DNA from: Ligilactobacillus pobuzihii E100301 = KCTC 13174
Lineage (GTDB): Bacteria > Bacillota > Bacilli > Lactobacillales > Lactobacillaceae
NCBI RefSeq assembly: GCF_000349725.1
Contig: NZ_KB714685.1
Coordinates: forward strand, 54,026 to 118,025
DNA length: 64,000 nt
Direction of reading: 5' to 3'
Shown here: one piece after another, positions 26,712 through 35,108 of the stretch
Position numbering within the stretch: the stretch's first letter is position 1
Layout: each line of letters starts with the position of its first letter
Position numbers and translations under genes: made by a program
The notes under the pieces: generated by a model
The model's input: the letters and a program-made list of their open reading frames with translations, nothing else
Told to the model about the DNA's origin: nothing
Databases searched by the model: none

Positions 26712-26747
26712 AAGTCATTGTTCTCTTTTGAGGGCAGTGGCTTTTTT
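26712..26747 (+). terminator. Terminator of the LysM-NlpC/P60 gene
   Basis: AAGTCATTGTTCTC and GAGGGCAGTGGCTT pair with G-U pairs; TTTTTT follows. Confidence 0.75.
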
Positions 26748-26839
26748 AAACAATTTCTTTGTCAGTTAAATTATGAATTGTTAACCTATAGGTGTAGTAA
26801 GAACTGAGGATTTCTGTGCTTTTAAGGAGGCATTTATTT

Positions 26840-28210
26840 ATGGCATATACTGCCGTTAATCCACACAATGGTGAAACAATTCAAACATTTGCTACTGCAA
26901 CTGATGAACAAATTAGTCATATTTTAGAGCAAGCGGAAGAATATTATCATCAGGCGCAAAAAGAGTCGTTAGATAAGCGTGCTGATTTGTTAAATAAGTT
27001 AGCCGATGAGTTTGAGGCACATTTAGATGATTATGCACGTTTATCGTCTACTAATATGGGGAAATTGATCAATGAATCACGTTCTGAAGTTAAGAGTATT
27101 ATTAACTATGCACGTTACTATGCTAAAGAGGGACCTGAGCTACTACAGCCGCAAAAGTATAATAAACTTTCAGTCGGTGACCAGGCCCATGTTGAATTTT
27201 CTGGTATCGGGACCATTTTGGCAGTTGAACCATGGAATTTTCCTTTTACCCAAGTAATGCGTGTTTTTGCACCAAACTTTATGTTGGGTAACCCAGTGAT
27301 CTTAAAACATGCAAGCATTGTTCCTCAGCCTGCACAGGCGTTTGAAGATGCTTGTCAAAAAGTGGGCATTCCACAGGGTGCATTCGCTAATGCTTTTGCA
27401 AGTCATAAACAGATTGACCACATAATTGATGATCCTCGTGTACAGGGTTTTGCTTTAACCGGTTCAGAAAGAGCGGGGCGGAATTTAGCCGCCAAAGCTG
27501 CTAAGAATCTGATGAAATCTACACTTGAATTAGGTGGCACAGATATTTTTGCGGTCCTAGCAGATGCAGATATCGACAAAGCGGCTAAAGATGCTGCACA
27601 GGCTCGTTTATCTAACGCAGGACAAGTATGTACAGCTGCTAAACGTTATTTAGTTAGTGACGAAGTTTATGATGAATTTCTAGATAAGGTCAAAAAGGAA
27701 TTTGATAAGTATCAATTTGGTGATCCTTTGGATGAAAAGACGACTTTAGCACCACTGTCATCGCAAAGTGCTAAAGATCAGCTGCAAGAACAAGTTGAAA
27801 AAGTGATCGCTGGCGGTTCTAAGGTTTTATATGGTGATCCAACACCTACAGATGGGCCAGGATTTCAGTTTTCACCATTGATCTTAACTGGTATGGAAAC
27901 TGATAATCCGATGTATGAAGAAGAACTTTTTGGTCCGGTAGCTCAAATCTATCGGGTCAGTTCAGAAGATGAGATGGTTAAACTCGCTAATAATTCTCGT
28001 CATGGTCTAGGTGGTGCCATCTATACTGCTGATACTGAACATGGCAATAAATTAGCTTCGCGGATCGAAACGGGTCAAGTTGCGGTTAACCGGATCTTAG
28101 ATGAACAAGCTGAAGTTCCATTTGGCGGTGTGAAAGATTCTGGTTATGGTCGTGAGCTAAGTGACTGGGGTATATACGAATTTGCCAACATTAAGACGGT
28201 TTTGAATTAA
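26840..28210 (+). CDS. NAD(P)-dependent aldehyde dehydrogenase (succinate-semialdehyde dehydrogenase-like)
   Basis: About 456 residues, the usual length for the GabD/SSADH branch of lactobacilli. It oxidises an aldehyde, possibly succinate semialdehyde, to the acid. Cofactor-binding VEPWNFPFTQVMR near residue 130, FTGSERAG-like FALTGSERAGR near 207, catalytic Glu in TLELGGTD near 232, catalytic Cys in GQVCTAAKR near 265, and EELFGPVAQIYRV near 362. Start at ATG 26840 behind AAGGAGG (26824-26830), not the upstream in-frame codon. Monocistronic. The natural aldehyde cannot be told from sequence. Confidence 0.88.
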   Translation: MAYTAVNPHNGETIQTFATATDEQISHILEQAEEYYHQAQKESLDKRADLLNKLADEFEAHLDDYARLSSTNMGKLINESRSEVKSIINYARYYAKEGPELLQPQKYNKLSVGDQAHVEFSGIGTILAVEPWNFPFTQVMRVFAPNFMLGNPVILKHASIVPQPAQAFEDACQKVGIPQGAFANAFASHKQIDHIIDDPRVQGFALTGSERAGRNLAAKAAKNLMKSTLELGGTDIFAVLADADIDKAAKDAAQARLSNAGQVCTAAKRYLVSDEVYDEFLDKVKKEFDKYQFGDPLDEKTTLAPLSSQSAKDQLQEQVEKVIAGGSKVLYGDPTPTDGPGFQFSPLILTGMETDNPMYEEELFGPVAQIYRVSSEDEMVKLANNSRHGLGGAIYTADTEHGNKLASRIETGQVAVNRILDEQAEVPFGGVKDSGYGRELSDWGIYEFANIKTVLN

Positions 28211-28259
28211 TAGGATAAATCAATGAATTTTAAGTTAGATTATTGAAGATATGGTTAAG

Positions 28260-28293
28260 CTACAGTAAAGTAAAACTTGCTGTAGTTTTTTTT
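28260..28293 (+). terminator. Terminator of the aldehyde dehydrogenase gene
   Basis: CTACAG (28260-28265) pairs with CTGTAG (28280-28285), extended by AAGT/ACTT, then eight T. Confidence 0.85.
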
Positions 28294-28352
28294 CGCAAAT
28301 TTTTCAGGCTTTAGCGTATATATATTATGGTGTCAAAATTTAATACTTAGCT

Positions 28353-28376
28353 ACAATACTTAATATTGTGTATAAT
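28353..28376 (+). promoter_or_regulatory. hicAB promoter with overlapping palindromic operator
   Basis: ACAATACTTAATATTGT (28353-28369) is a palindrome (ACAATA/TATTGT). It abuts TATAAT at 28371-28376, and AATACTTA is repeated just upstream. Placement between -35 and -10 suggests autorepression by HicB. Confidence 0.6.
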
Positions 28377-28404
28377 ACTCGTAGTTAGTGAAGGAAGTCT
28401 AATT

Positions 28405-28593
28405 ATGACAATGAAACCAAGAGAAATGGTTAAACTACTTAAAGCTAATGGTTTTAAAGAAAAGTCACAGCGAGGTTCTCATCTAAAGATGTATAATCCT
28501 CAAACGCAAGTTTCAATACCTATCCCTATTCATGCAAAAGAACTTGGAAATGGTCTAGAGCAAAGTGTTTTGAAACGAGCAGGACTTAAATAA
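28405..28593 (+). CDS. hicA: HicA-type mRNA interferase toxin
   Basis: A 62-residue toxin of the HicA family: a small double-stranded-RNA-binding-like fold that cleaves mRNA. REMVKLLKANGFKEKSQRGS then HLKMYNP contains the conserved Gly-Ser-His with the catalytic His; IPIPIHAKELGNGLEQSVLK matches the C-terminal half. ATG 28405 follows GAAGG; the longer in-frame version from 28366 would cover the promoter and is unlikely. It precedes its antitoxin by 39 bases, in the usual toxin-first order of hicAB. Confidence 0.9.
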   Translation: MTMKPREMVKLLKANGFKEKSQRGSHLKMYNPQTQVSIPIPIHAKELGNGLEQSVLKRAGLK

Positions 28594-28632
28594 AATAAGA
28601 TAGGTTACTGATTTTTCGAGGAGGATATTAAC

Positions 28633-29013
28633 ATGAAAAATTTGTTGGTTTACCCAGTGGTGTTACATCCAGAAAAAAATGACTATTTTGTTGAAGTTCC
28701 CGACATTGAGAGTGGCTTTACCCAGGGAAAAGATATTAAGAACGCAATAGAGATGGCTAGTGAAATGATTGGGTTAATGTTAGAAGATAAGCAAGAATAT
28801 CCAGTGGCTTCAAAAATAGAAGATATTCCCAGCCAAAAAGGTGATATAAAAACAATTGTTAGCGTCGATATAGATGAATTTCGACGTAATAACCCTAAGA
28901 CTGTTAGGAAAAATGTATCGATCCCAGAATACTTGGTCAAGATGGGTAAAGAAAAAAATATTAATTTTTCCGCATTGTTAACAGCAGCTCTGAAGGCTAA
29001 ACTAGAAATTTAG
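28633..29013 (+). CDS. hicB: HicB-type antitoxin with DNA-binding tail
   Basis: A 126-residue antitoxin. The N-terminal part (about 1-70) is the HicB degenerate RNase-H-like fold (YPVVLHPEKNDYFVEVPDIE, then FTQGKDIKNAIEMASEMIGL). The C-terminal 35 residues (KTVRKNVSIPEYLVKMGKEK, NINFSALLTAALKAKL) look like a ribbon-helix-helix/HicB DNA-binding element. It neutralises HicA and should bind the palindrome at 28353-28369. GAGGAGG precedes the ATG. Confidence 0.9.
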   Translation: MKNLLVYPVVLHPEKNDYFVEVPDIESGFTQGKDIKNAIEMASEMIGLMLEDKQEYPVASKIEDIPSQKGDIKTIVSVDIDEFRRNNPKTVRKNVSIPEYLVKMGKEKNINFSALLTAALKAKLEI

Positions 29014-29020
29014 AATATAG

Positions 29021-29060
29021 AAAAAGACATTCTTCAGTGAGCATGGAAGAATGTCTTTTT
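29021..29060. terminator. Bidirectional terminator between hicB and asnB
   Basis: AAAAAGACATTCTTC (29021-29035) and GAAGAATGTCTTTTT (29046-29060) are perfect complements with A and T runs for both strands. It serves the convergent hicB (+) and asnB (-). Confidence 0.92.
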
Positions 29061-29067
29061 CTGTATT

Positions 29068-31026
29068 TTAAACTAATTTACCACTATCCATCAAAGCTTT
29101 AACTTCTGGTTGAACATGGCCATATTTTTCAACAGTTTTATCAAAATCAATAAAGAATAATTTGTACCAAACTAAGAAAGTATAAATGGTCCAGATCTGA
29201 CGACGACCATTAATTTTACCGTCGTAATTATCCTGAAGTAAACGTAAAATCTGTCGCTGGTTAAAGATCTCGTTGACCCAACTTTCCTCGAATAAGTCAC
29301 GAACTTGGTCACAGTATTCCTCTTCTTCCAACCAAGCTTTAACTGGAACAGGGAAGCCAAGTTTTGGACGTTTAGCAAAATCTTCTGGTAAATGTTTTGA
29401 GGCAGCTTTACGGAAGGCTTGTTTCGATCCATGTTCATTCAATAACATCTTGGTTGGAATATTATTGGCTACTTTAGCTACTTCACGGTCCAAGAATGGT
29501 ACCCGTAATTCAAGTGAATGTGCCATCGAGATCTTATCCGCCTTTTGTAAAATATCACTGAACATAAAGTGATGTAAATCAATGTATTGCATTTGTTTGA
29601 CTTCGTCGATATCTTTGACTTTTTCAAAGTCGTCTTGGTAGATACTGCTGATCGTTAAATTGTTTTGATAATTACCTTGAAGTACACGATTAGCTTGTTC
29701 ATCTGTAAAGATCGCAGGCTGAGCTGGATCATAGATCCATGATTCACCCTGATAGAAATCTTTAGGCTTAGCAGCTAAGGTATACATTTGCGTTTTACCA
29801 GGGAAATTAGGCATTTTCTTAATAAGCTTAGCTACTTTTTGACGCTTGCTGTCAGACATGTGATGCAATTTGTTAGCAAATGCTTTGATCTTATCATTGT
29901 TAGAATGTAACCCGTAGTTAACGTAGCCAGCGAACAGTTCATCAGCACCTTCACCTGAAAGTGCAACTGTGACTTTGCGACGGGCTAAACGGCAAAGATA
30001 CCATAGCGGCACAACAGATGGATTAGCATCAGGTTCGTCCAGATGGTACTGCATTTCAGGAAAATCATTGAATGCTTCTTTTGCATCAACGGTCTCAACG
30101 TTGAAGTTTAGACCATTTTCATCCGCTAATTCTTTAGCAACACTGGCTTCATCGTATGGACCATTAGCAAAATTAACGCTAAAGACTTCCTGTGGTTTTA
30201 ACACAGAAGTGACGTAGGAAGAATCAACACCTTCAGATAAGAAACTACCGACCTTAACATCGGCAATGTTATGCAGACCGACTGATTCAGTGACGGCCTT
30301 GTCGATATCTTCGATCACTTCTTCTTCACTTCGGTCGTCATTTATATCGTAGTGAGCGTCCCAGTATTTATGGGTCATTAATTTATTATCATGATATTCA
30401 AACCAATGACCAGCAGGGAAACGGTAAACGTTTTTGAACAATGTCTCTGAAAGATCATTGTACTGGTTCATTAAATATGGCTTAACAGCTTTTTTATTGA
30501 GTTCCATTTTAAAGTTAGGGTGGCGCATAAAAGCTTTGATTTCAGAACCAACAATAAATGTTTCACCTTGCTGGTAATAATATAATGGTTTGATACCGAA
30601 GAAATCACGGGCACCATACATTGTTTGTTTATTAGTGTCATAAATGAAGTAGGCAAACATTCCGCGGATCTTGTTTAGAGTTCCTGCCATGCCCCATTCT
30701 TCATAACCATGCAAGAGCACTTCAGTATCAGTTTGAGTTTTAAAGTCATGGCCATTTGCGATCAATTCTGCACGTAAGGACTGGTAATTATATATCTCAC
30801 CGTTAAAGGTCACTAAAATTGAATTATCTTCGTTATATAAAGGCTGAGCCCCACTTTTTAGATCGATCACGCTGAGACGAACAAATCCCATGGCGACTTT
30901 ATCGTCTGTAAAGTGACCACGTCCATCAATATTTGGTCCTCGATGCTGAATTAGTTTCATCATCGAGTTAATTGTTTCTTCTTTGTGTTCCACCTGTGGA
31001 TCACTAAAAGCAATAATTCCACACAA
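29068..31026 (-). CDS. asnB: Asparagine synthetase B, glutamine-hydrolysing
   Basis: A 652-residue enzyme making asparagine from aspartate, ATP and glutamine. The N-terminal class II glutaminase starts with MCGIIAF, whose Cys2 is the nucleophile after Met removal; RLSVIDLKSGAQPL and YNEDNSILVTFNGEIYNYQS are class II motifs. The synthetase domain has SFLSEGVDSSYV (the SGGVDSS PP-loop with Glu replacing the first Gly) near residue 260, and ALSGEGADELFAGY near 350. Length is normal for the long AsnB type. Start is TTG at 31026 behind GAGGAGG. Monocistronic with a shared bidirectional terminator. Confidence 0.95.
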   Translation of the reverse strand: MCGIIAFSDPQVEHKEETINSMMKLIQHRGPNIDGRGHFTDDKVAMGFVRLSVIDLKSGAQPLYNEDNSILVTFNGEIYNYQSLRAELIANGHDFKTQTDTEVLLHGYEEWGMAGTLNKIRGMFAYFIYDTNKQTMYGARDFFGIKPLYYYQQGETFIVGSEIKAFMRHPNFKMELNKKAVKPYLMNQYNDLSETLFKNVYRFPAGHWFEYHDNKLMTHKYWDAHYDINDDRSEEEVIEDIDKAVTESVGLHNIADVKVGSFLSEGVDSSYVTSVLKPQEVFSVNFANGPYDEASVAKELADENGLNFNVETVDAKEAFNDFPEMQYHLDEPDANPSVVPLWYLCRLARRKVTVALSGEGADELFAGYVNYGLHSNNDKIKAFANKLHHMSDSKRQKVAKLIKKMPNFPGKTQMYTLAAKPKDFYQGESWIYDPAQPAIFTDEQANRVLQGNYQNNLTISSIYQDDFEKVKDIDEVKQMQYIDLHHFMFSDILQKADKISMAHSLELRVPFLDREVAKVANNIPTKMLLNEHGSKQAFRKAASKHLPEDFAKRPKLGFPVPVKAWLEEEEYCDQVRDLFEESWVNEIFNQRQILRLLQDNYDGKINGRRQIWTIYTFLVWYKLFFIDFDKTVEKYGHVQPEVKALMDSGKLV

Positions 31027-31630
31027 AGGTATTTCCTCCTCTATAAATATTATGTAAGAAAGCTATTAATTACAGATCTATGGATCAGCTACTTATTAAG
31101 TATACGCTTATATTACATAAAATTACACAAAATTTACAAAGGACAACGATCTTACTTGAGAATCCCTCGTCTATCCGTTAAAATTATTTATGTAATAATT
31201 TTCATTTGTGATATTATCTATTAAGCTTGTACGGGCATACGCAACCCGATCAGTTGATAACGATTGTTGAAACTATCACGATGCTTTAATTATGACAATA
31301 AGTTTTGCATTATTTGTAAAAGACGTATTTTGAGAATGTAGGTAAATATCACAAATTGTATGTTTTGAACTAGCACCCTAAAAGTGGGGGTTTTGGCTTA
31401 TTTGTTGCAAGAAAAGATATTAACACGAGCAATGTGTAGGTGTGGACACAATTGACAAAAATCAAAAAAAAAGACAAAATTAAGTGTACTTGGATATGCA
31501 AATCATTTGTATGGCAAAAGCGGTTTTAAAGTAAGAATGAGCTTTTTAGTTAGTTTTGTCATACAATTTTTGAAACCGGTTTACGAATATTATATTTCAT
31601 GTTCTTATTAATGGGAGGATCATATAAATT
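31027..31630. other. Divergent intergenic region between asnB and the poly-gamma-glutamate locus
   Basis: About 600 AT-rich bases without a credible gene. It must hold the asnB promoter (leftward) and the promoter of the 31631 operon (rightward). TTGACA at 31452-31457 has a weak -10 (CAAAAT) 17 bases on. AAAAGCGGTTTT near 31517-31528 and GAAACCGGTTTAC near 31571 are cre-like pseudo-palindromes, neither a full match. Operon control therefore remains undecided. Confidence 0.4.
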
Positions 31631-32233
31631 TTGAACAAAAAAATTGTACGAGGAGTAATATGCTTAATTGCACTAGCAGCTATTTTTGTGGTAGACAAAG
31701 AAATTAACGCCACAACGGTAAGTTCACGTCCTGTCAAGGAAATTGTTGTAAAAAAAGATGGCAATGATAGTGCTCTTTATCAAAGTAAGCAGACAGAAAC
31801 GGTTAATATTGAATATGTTAATGGGCATTTTTTACTACGCGACTTGGATAGGCAAAGACAGTATGTATTATCTAAAGATAAAGCTGTCAATTTAAAAAAT
31901 AGAAAGATGCAGTCGTATGTTGATGAAAATGACCCTGATATATCATTGATATTTGATAAAAAAAATAAGGAAGTTATCTACAATAATAATACCTTTAAAA
32001 AGTCCGGTGGGCGTGGTGAAATATTAAATGTCCAAACGGCGATCGACAAGGTTCAAAAAGAAAAAAAGCTCAAGAAAAACATTATAGTTAGTGGATCGAA
32101 CGCGCGTGATAGTGATAAAGATGGCCGCTTGTACTATAAAATTAAAGTTAGTGACCGTCAGCATAAATTCACTAAAATTTATCAAGTTTATTCAGACGAC
32201 GGCAAAATCGAGCCATTTGCCAATCATAAATAA
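31631..32233 (+). CDS. Membrane-anchored protein with PepSY-like C-terminal half, function unknown
   Basis: A 200-residue protein with an uncleaved-looking hydrophobic segment at about 5-24 (GVICLIALAAIFVVDKEINA). The rest is outside and charged. The last 70 residues (VQTAIDKVQKEKKLKKNIIV ... YYKIKVSD ... YQVYSDDGKIEP) resemble a PepSY-like domain, which inhibits or modulates proteases and wall enzymes in known cases; this is a weak similarity by eye. It is the first gene of the poly-gamma-glutamate operon and almost touches the next gene. Start is TTG 31631 behind GGGAGGA. It may assist or regulate polymer export (inference). Confidence 0.5.
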   Translation: MNKKIVRGVICLIALAAIFVVDKEINATTVSSRPVKEIVVKKDGNDSALYQSKQTETVNIEYVNGHFLLRDLDRQRQYVLSKDKAVNLKNRKMQSYVDENDPDISLIFDKKNKEVIYNNNTFKKSGGRGEILNVQTAIDKVQKEKKLKKNIIVSGSNARDSDKDGRLYYKIKVSDRQHKFTKIYQVYSDDGKIEPFANHK

Positions 32234-32245
32234 GGGGTGCTAGAT

Positions 32246-33424
32246 TTGCTTTATCGTGTTGTATTACTCGGAATTTTAGCTTTTAGTTTAATTGTTTCCT
32301 ACTTTGTTAGTCAAACAAGAAAAAAGGATCCAAACATTGTCAATCATTTGATCAAAGTTTTGTTCGATACACTTTCAATCATTGCAGGAGCACTAATTGC
32401 TTGTCAATATTTGAAAGTTAACCGGCAACAAATTGGGATAGTCATGATCTTAGTTTCGATCATCATTTACTTACAGATTATTATCGAGGTCATTGCAGAG
32501 CCAATTAAAAGGAACAAGATTTTTCTAGGGTTATTGTTAATTTTTCCGCTGATCAGTTCAGTTTATGCAACAGGGCAGTTACAAACGGTTGTAAATACAC
32601 AAGAAGAAAAGCAAAAAAAATCGTCAACCAAGGATTATTATGTTCAAACTACCGAAAACAGGAATTTAAGGGTACGTCAACAATCCAACAATCAGCTAAC
32701 ATTATCGAAAGACGGGACTAATAATTATAATGATTTTGTTACGATCAGTGGCAAAACAACACCAGGAGTTTATGTTTACTGTGAAAATCCGACAGATGAG
32801 TCGGAAATATTTTTAACTAAAGCCAATAATTTAGGAAAATTTTCGGCAATCGTACCCCAGAAAAAGTTGAAAAATTCAGTTAATTTTCAATTGTATGTGA
32901 ATGGTATTTCGATTTTGAATGATAATACCGTGAAAAAGGATAAAAATGCTAAGGCGACCGAAAAATTAAATGTAAACAGTATTCCGCAGAAAAAAGCATT
33001 ATCTGATGGTAGCTATAATGTGGATAAAGATATTAAGGCTGGAGAATATTTCTTGTTATCCGATGGTACTGGTCAAATAAACTGGCAGAATGGTGGTCAA
33101 AACAGTAAGTCTTTTGATCAAAGCTTGTACGTTAAGTTAGCCCAAGACGATTCGATCACACTTTTAAATGCAACCTTGATCCCAGTTCAAAAAGATGTCG
33201 GTTTCGGTTCAAGTGATACTGATAATGGCATGTTAAAGGTTGGGCAGGATATGGCTGCAGGAAGTTATCAAGTTAAAGCGACTGATGATTATTCAATTGC
33301 AAAAGTCTACAGTAAACCAATTTCAAGTGAGCCTGAAGAAGGGACTGTACTTGATTCAACTAGTCTTGAATTAAAGAATTCGCAGTACGTTTACCTGATG
33401 AATACAAGGTTAATGAAAGAGTAG
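32246..33424 (+). CDS. Membrane protein with four helices and two outside G-Y repeats, function unknown
   Basis: About 392 residues. Four transmembrane helices (about 2-20, 33-55, 62-85, 92-110), then an outside part. At about 140-225 there is a beta-sandwich-like region. Next come two repeats of a motif common in Gram-positive surface proteins: SDGSYNVDKDIKAGEYFLLS (about 250-269) and NGMLKVGQDMAAGSYQVKA (about 325-343), each ending in a YVxL strand (LYVKLA, YVYLMN). Start is either GTG 32237 or, better spaced from AAGGGG, TTG 32246. It lies 15 bases before pgsB, so it is likely a partner of the synthase, perhaps in chain release or anchoring; no family function is known to me. Confidence 0.5.
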   Translation: MLYRVVLLGILAFSLIVSYFVSQTRKKDPNIVNHLIKVLFDTLSIIAGALIACQYLKVNRQQIGIVMILVSIIIYLQIIIEVIAEPIKRNKIFLGLLLIFPLISSVYATGQLQTVVNTQEEKQKKSSTKDYYVQTTENRNLRVRQQSNNQLTLSKDGTNNYNDFVTISGKTTPGVYVYCENPTDESEIFLTKANNLGKFSAIVPQKKLKNSVNFQLYVNGISILNDNTVKKDKNAKATEKLNVNSIPQKKALSDGSYNVDKDIKAGEYFLLSDGTGQINWQNGGQNSKSFDQSLYVKLAQDDSITLLNATLIPVQKDVGFGSSDTDNGMLKVGQDMAAGSYQVKATDDYSIAKVYSKPISSEPEEGTVLDSTSLELKNSQYVYLMNTRLMKE

Positions 33425-33438
33425 GAGTTAATTTTAGA

Positions 33439-34623
33439 ATGGATACAATATTATTTCTACCATTTGTGGTCGTGGCAGTTATACTTATTTTACTCGGATA
33501 CAGGGAAAAAGAGAAGAATGAAAAGAATGTGAACAGCATTCCAGTAAGGATCAATGTAAATGGTATTCGTGGTAAGTCGACCGTTACACGTTTGGTCACC
33601 TCAATTTTGAATGAAGCTGGCTATAAAACTATGGGGAAAACAACCGGCACAGCAGCAAGGAAAATTTTCCCATATCGCCACGAAGAATTACCAATTGAGC
33701 GAAAACCGCAAGGGGCCAATATAAAAGAGCAAGTAGAAACGATCAAAGAAGCTGCTAAGTTCGATGTTGATGCTCTAGTCTGTGAGTGTATGGCAGTTAA
33801 GCCCGAATACCAGGAGATTTATCAGCATGAAATGTTCCGTGGTAATATTTATGTGATCGTTAATGTTTTGGAAGATCATTTGGATCAAATGGGACCAACG
33901 ACTACAGAGGTTGCATACACATTTGCTAAATCAATACCTTACAATGGTTACTTGATAACAGTTCCGAGCCCGTATACAGACTATTTCCAAAGGATCGCTG
34001 ATGAGCGTAACACTCAGATGATCTTGGCAGATAATAGTGAGATCAAGCCGGGGTACCTTGACCAGTTTGATTATGTTTTGTTTCCAGACAATGTCAGCTT
34101 AGCTTTGGCTGTTGCAAAGACTTTAAATATCTCTGAGGAAGTGGCTTACCGAGGAATGTTACAAGGACAACCCGATCCAGGTGCTTTAAAGGTTAAACAT
34201 ATTAAAAATTCTAAAGTTGACTTTACTTTTGTTAATGCCTTTGCGGCCAATGAACCGGCATCAAGTTTGAATATTTGGCAATACATTAAAGAATCTCCTG
34301 ATATCCCTAGTGATGACCCGATCGTTTTATTCAATGGACGTTCTGACCGTGGTGATCGGACTGAGTTGTTTGCACGTGAATTTTTCCCTAAGGTTGAAAA
34401 TGCCACTATTATCAGTATGGGACAAGCCATCCGTCGAATAGGTTACTATTACGGCAAGGGCTTTTATCCTAATGCAAAAAAATATATTGATCGTGAGAAT
34501 GCTAAACCAGTCGATCTTATGCGTGAGATCATGCCAATGTTAAACGGGCGTGTGTTATTGGCGGTTGGTAATATTCATGGAGATGCTGAGGAACTGCTAG
34601 ACATTATCAAGGAATTAATGTAG
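33439..34623 (+). CDS. pgsB: Poly-gamma-glutamate synthase ligase subunit PgsB/CapB
   Basis: A 394-residue amide ligase of the Mur-ligase type that polymerises glutamate through gamma links using ATP. One N-terminal transmembrane helix (about 3-20), ATP-binding P-loop VNGIRGKSTVTRLV near residue 40, and KTTGTAARKIFP, CECMAVKPEYQEI and NVLEDHLDQMGPT motifs typical of PgsB/CapB. Length matches the 393 residues of B. subtilis PgsB. It starts the pgsB-pgsC-pgsA order found in Bacillus. The preceding gene ends 15 bases upstream. Confidence 0.93.
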   Translation: MDTILFLPFVVVAVILILLGYREKEKNEKNVNSIPVRINVNGIRGKSTVTRLVTSILNEAGYKTMGKTTGTAARKIFPYRHEELPIERKPQGANIKEQVETIKEAAKFDVDALVCECMAVKPEYQEIYQHEMFRGNIYVIVNVLEDHLDQMGPTTTEVAYTFAKSIPYNGYLITVPSPYTDYFQRIADERNTQMILADNSEIKPGYLDQFDYVLFPDNVSLALAVAKTLNISEEVAYRGMLQGQPDPGALKVKHIKNSKVDFTFVNAFAANEPASSLNIWQYIKESPDIPSDDPIVLFNGRSDRGDRTELFAREFFPKVENATIISMGQAIRRIGYYYGKGFYPNAKKYIDRENAKPVDLMREIMPMLNGRVLLAVGNIHGDAEELLDIIKELM

Positions 34624-34633
34624 GGGAGAAAAA

Positions 34634-35086
34634 ATGGTTATAACAGATTTTTATTTAGCTTTAGTATTTGGTTTGTTTATTGGTTTGATCTTTTCAGAAT
34701 TAACGGGTATTAATACTGGCGGTATTATTGCTCCCTGTTACTTATCACTGTCGTTAGATACACCAGAAGTTGTGATCTCGATCTATTTAGTCGCTATTTT
34801 GACGTATTTGATCGTTCAGTATGTGTTGCCTAGGTACATGATTTTATTTGGTCGGCGAAAGTTTGTGGCTTTTATGGTGACAGCCGTACTTTTGAAACTG
34901 TTACTAGAGATCGTGTATCCAGTAATGCCATTTTCAACATTCCTATTCAGAGGGATCGGGATCATTGTGCCGGCTCTAATAGCAAATGCTTTTTCTAAGC
35001 AGGGTATTAAGCTAACAACATTTTCGACTTTAACTGTTGCGATCGCTGTTTTCTTATTAATTGCTGGTGTGCATTTATTTATGTGA
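34634..35086 (+). CDS. pgsC: Poly-gamma-glutamate synthase membrane subunit PgsC/CapC
   Basis: A 150-residue, almost wholly hydrophobic protein with about five membrane helices and the PgsC-type GLIFSELTGINTGGIIAPCY near residue 18. Length matches Bacillus PgsC (149). It forms the synthase complex with PgsB. AGGGGAG precedes the ATG 10 bases after the pgsB stop. Confidence 0.93.
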   Translation: MVITDFYLALVFGLFIGLIFSELTGINTGGIIAPCYLSLSLDTPEVVISIYLVAILTYLIVQYVLPRYMILFGRRKFVAFMVTAVLLKLLLEIVYPVMPFSTFLFRGIGIIVPALIANAFSKQGIKLTTFSTLTVAIAVFLLIAGVHLFM

Positions 35087-35108
35087 TTTAGTTTAAGGAG
35101 AGTTAAAA

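Noticed and set aside
31510-31585. Two cre-like sequences before the poly-gamma-glutamate operon.
   Set aside because: Each misses defined bases of the cre consensus, so they are mentioned only in the intergenic entry and not called as sites.
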